From Deltaproteobacteria bacterium (GTDB taxonomy: Bacteria; JAUYMQ01), in assembly GCA_030698575.1 (NCBI GenBank), contig JAUYMQ010000591.1, positions 1-14,535 of the forward strand: a DNA stretch of 14,535 nt. The letters run 5' to 3'. Positions within the stretch are counted from its first letter, which is position 1; every line of letters begins with the position of its first letter. The notes beneath the pieces were generated by a model. The model was not told the origin of the DNA. It searched no databases and worked only from the letters and a program-made list of their open reading frames with translations. A program made the translations under genes and the position numbers. Positions 13,542 through 14,535 of this stretch are shown here, piece after piece.

Positions 13542-14510
13542 TCAATCCTCGCCGCCGTAGTCACCGGCTTCGAGATCTTCGGCCGAGTTCAGGACCATTC
13601 CCACGAGGCGCTCGCGCTCAAAAGTTTCCAGCGCCCGCGTGACCTGCTCGCGAGGCGTGGAACCCGCCTTCACGACGAAAATGATTCCGTCCACCAGGTT
13701 TCCGACGATCTCCGCATCGGCCACGTGCAGCGCCGGGGGCGTGTCGACGATCACGTGATCGAAGCGCTCTCGAACCTGCTGCAGGGTGTCGCGCATCTGC
13801 TGGGTGGCCAGAAGCTCCGCAGGATTCGTGGGCGGTGCACCGGCAGGCAGGACCGTCAAATTTTCTTTGGGCATCTCGTAAAGCGCCTTTTCGAGGGAAA
13901 CCTCCCCGCGGAGGACCTCGGACAGTCCGGCATCGACCGGGATCTCCAGAGTCGAGTGCACCCGGGGGGTCCGCAGATCGCAGTCGACCAGAAGCACGCG
14001 GCGGTTCACAGACATCGCCATCACAAGGGAGAGGTTGATGGCGGTCATGGTCTTCCCCTCGTCGGGCAGCGCGCTCATCACAGCCAGCGTGCGGCATTCG
14101 CCCTTCTCGTTGAGAAGCTCGATCCGCGTCCGGATCGCCCGGTACTGCTCGGCAGCGGGTGAATAGGGATCGAACTGGATGATCCGGCGCTTCACGTCCG
14201 CGAATTCGTCATTGGTCTCCATGCGGCCGCGGGTCCGCACCAACCGCCACATGGTCCGGAAAGCGTCCGCCACGCTTCCGCGAGCGTTGGAGAATGCCTT
14301 TCTTCGCAGCGGTGGAATGCGTGACGGAGCCGGTCGCACCGCGGGCGGGGCCTCCGGTGTCGCCTCAGCCGGCGGGGCCTCCGCTGGCGGACTGACAACC
14401 GCCTCTGGCGCCGTTCCCTGAGCAGGGACGGAGGACGCGGCCGGGCTACCGCCCCTCGCGGCCTTCCGCTCTTCCTCTGCTCGCTTCAGGGCGTCAAAAA
14501 CTTTTCCCAT
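13542..14510 (-). CDS. Cytoplasmic BY-type tyrosine autokinase for polysaccharide export (CpsD/CapB-like)
   Basis: 322 residues. The N-terminus MGKVFDALKRAEEER is typical of stand-alone bacterial tyrosine kinases in exopolysaccharide loci. Residues 20-66 are a Pro/Ala/Glu-rich linker. The P-loop ATPase domain (about 105-310) has Walker A SALPDEGKT (146-154), Walker A' LLVDCDLRTP (173-182), and Walker B VIVDTPP (253-259). EQYRAIRTRIELL (121-133) is the usual oligomer-contact helix. No membrane helices are present, so an activating Wzz/GumC-like membrane partner is expected, probably beyond position 14535. The usual C-terminal tyrosine cluster is reduced to a single Tyr318 in AGDYGGED, so autophosphorylation may be limited. 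The start ATG at 14510 has GGAGG eight bases upstream. The next gene follows after two bases. It could also be labelled an XrtA-associated autokinase, but no exosortase gene is visible here. Confidence 0.93.
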   Translation of the reverse strand: MGKVFDALKRAEEERKAARGGSPAASSVPAQGTAPEAVVSPPAEAPPAEATPEAPPAVRPAPSRIPPLRRKAFSNARGSVADAFRTMWRLVRTRGRMETNDEFADVKRRIIQFDPYSPAAEQYRAIRTRIELLNEKGECRTLAVMSALPDEGKTMTAINLSLVMAMSVNRRVLLVDCDLRTPRVHSTLEIPVDAGLSEVLRGEVSLEKALYEMPKENLTVLPAGAPPTNPAELLATQQMRDTLQQVRERFDHVIVDTPPALHVADAEIVGNLVDGIIFVVKAGSTPREQVTRALETFERERLVGMVLNSAEDLEAGDYGGED

Positions 14511-14535
14511 TCCATCGGCCTCCGCAGCCGGACGC

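Noticed and set aside
12895-14510. Exosortase/PEP-CTERM (XrtA) system
   Set aside because: The kinase and amidotransferase resemble parts of such systems, but no exosortase, PrsK/PrsR-type or PEP-CTERM sorting signal is seen in the window.

Overview
The window is G+C-rich DNA in which every supported gene lies on the minus strand, so transcription runs from high to low coordinates. Genes are packed tightly: there is one ATGA overlap, several gaps of 2 to 38 bases, and no gene-free stretch over about 130 bases. The content is a surface-polysaccharide (exopolysaccharide, capsule or O-antigen) locus of a Gram-negative bacterium. Signs of this are an ADP-heptose enzyme, a priming phosphoglycosyltransferase, an O-antigen ligase/Wzy-like domain and a BY-type tyrosine kinase. 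The phylum cannot be fixed from the sequence; codon use and gene mix fit an uncultured Proteobacteria/Deltaproteobacteria-like or similar high-GC Gram-negative lineage. No tRNA, rRNA, transposase, CRISPR array or integrase was seen.

Layout in order of transcription. (1) 14510-12895: a cytoplasmic BY-kinase (CpsD/CapB type) and a 214-residue multi-pass membrane protein of unknown function, two bases apart. They are followed by a clear intrinsic terminator (12856-12830) and a second GC-rich stem-loop. (2) 12764-10887: an AsnB-type glutamine amidotransferase. (3) 10865-8973: a fusion of a small monotopic phosphoglycosyltransferase with an O-antigen ligase/Wzy-like multi-spanning domain. (4) 8935-6630: a three-gene carbamoylation cassette made of an SxtJ-like membrane protein, a NodU/CmcH/TobZ-type O-carbamoyltransferase and a 58-residue DUF5989 protein. 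It resembles the sxtI/J/K trio known from saxitoxin clusters. (5) 6547-4942: adenylylsulfate kinase (CysC) and a PHP-family phosphoesterase of the kind that hydrolyses pAp. (6) 4925-2124: a WbpB-WbpD-WbpE-like trio (sugar oxidoreductase, hexapeptide N-acetyltransferase, DegT aminotransferase) for a UDP-2,3-diacetamido-uronic acid. (7) 2115-1: bifunctional HldE, then a class I methyltransferase cut by the window edge.

How they may work together (inference). The fusion protein would load the first sugar phosphate on undecaprenyl phosphate and also polymerise or ligate the product. The Wbp-like trio would supply a diacetamido-uronic acid, which AsnB could convert to the uronamide. The carbamoyltransferase cassette would add carbamoyl groups. 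CysC would make PAPS for a sulfotransferase that is not in the window, while the PHP enzyme removes pAp. The BY-kinase would control chain length or export with a Wzz/GumC-like partner, probably just beyond position 14535. The 25 bases 14511-14535 hold only the kinase ribosome binding site and do not identify the preceding gene. The most unusual points are the PGT/Wzy fusion, the compact carbamoylation cassette next to a PAPS make-and-recycle pair, and the terminator inside what otherwise looks like one operon.
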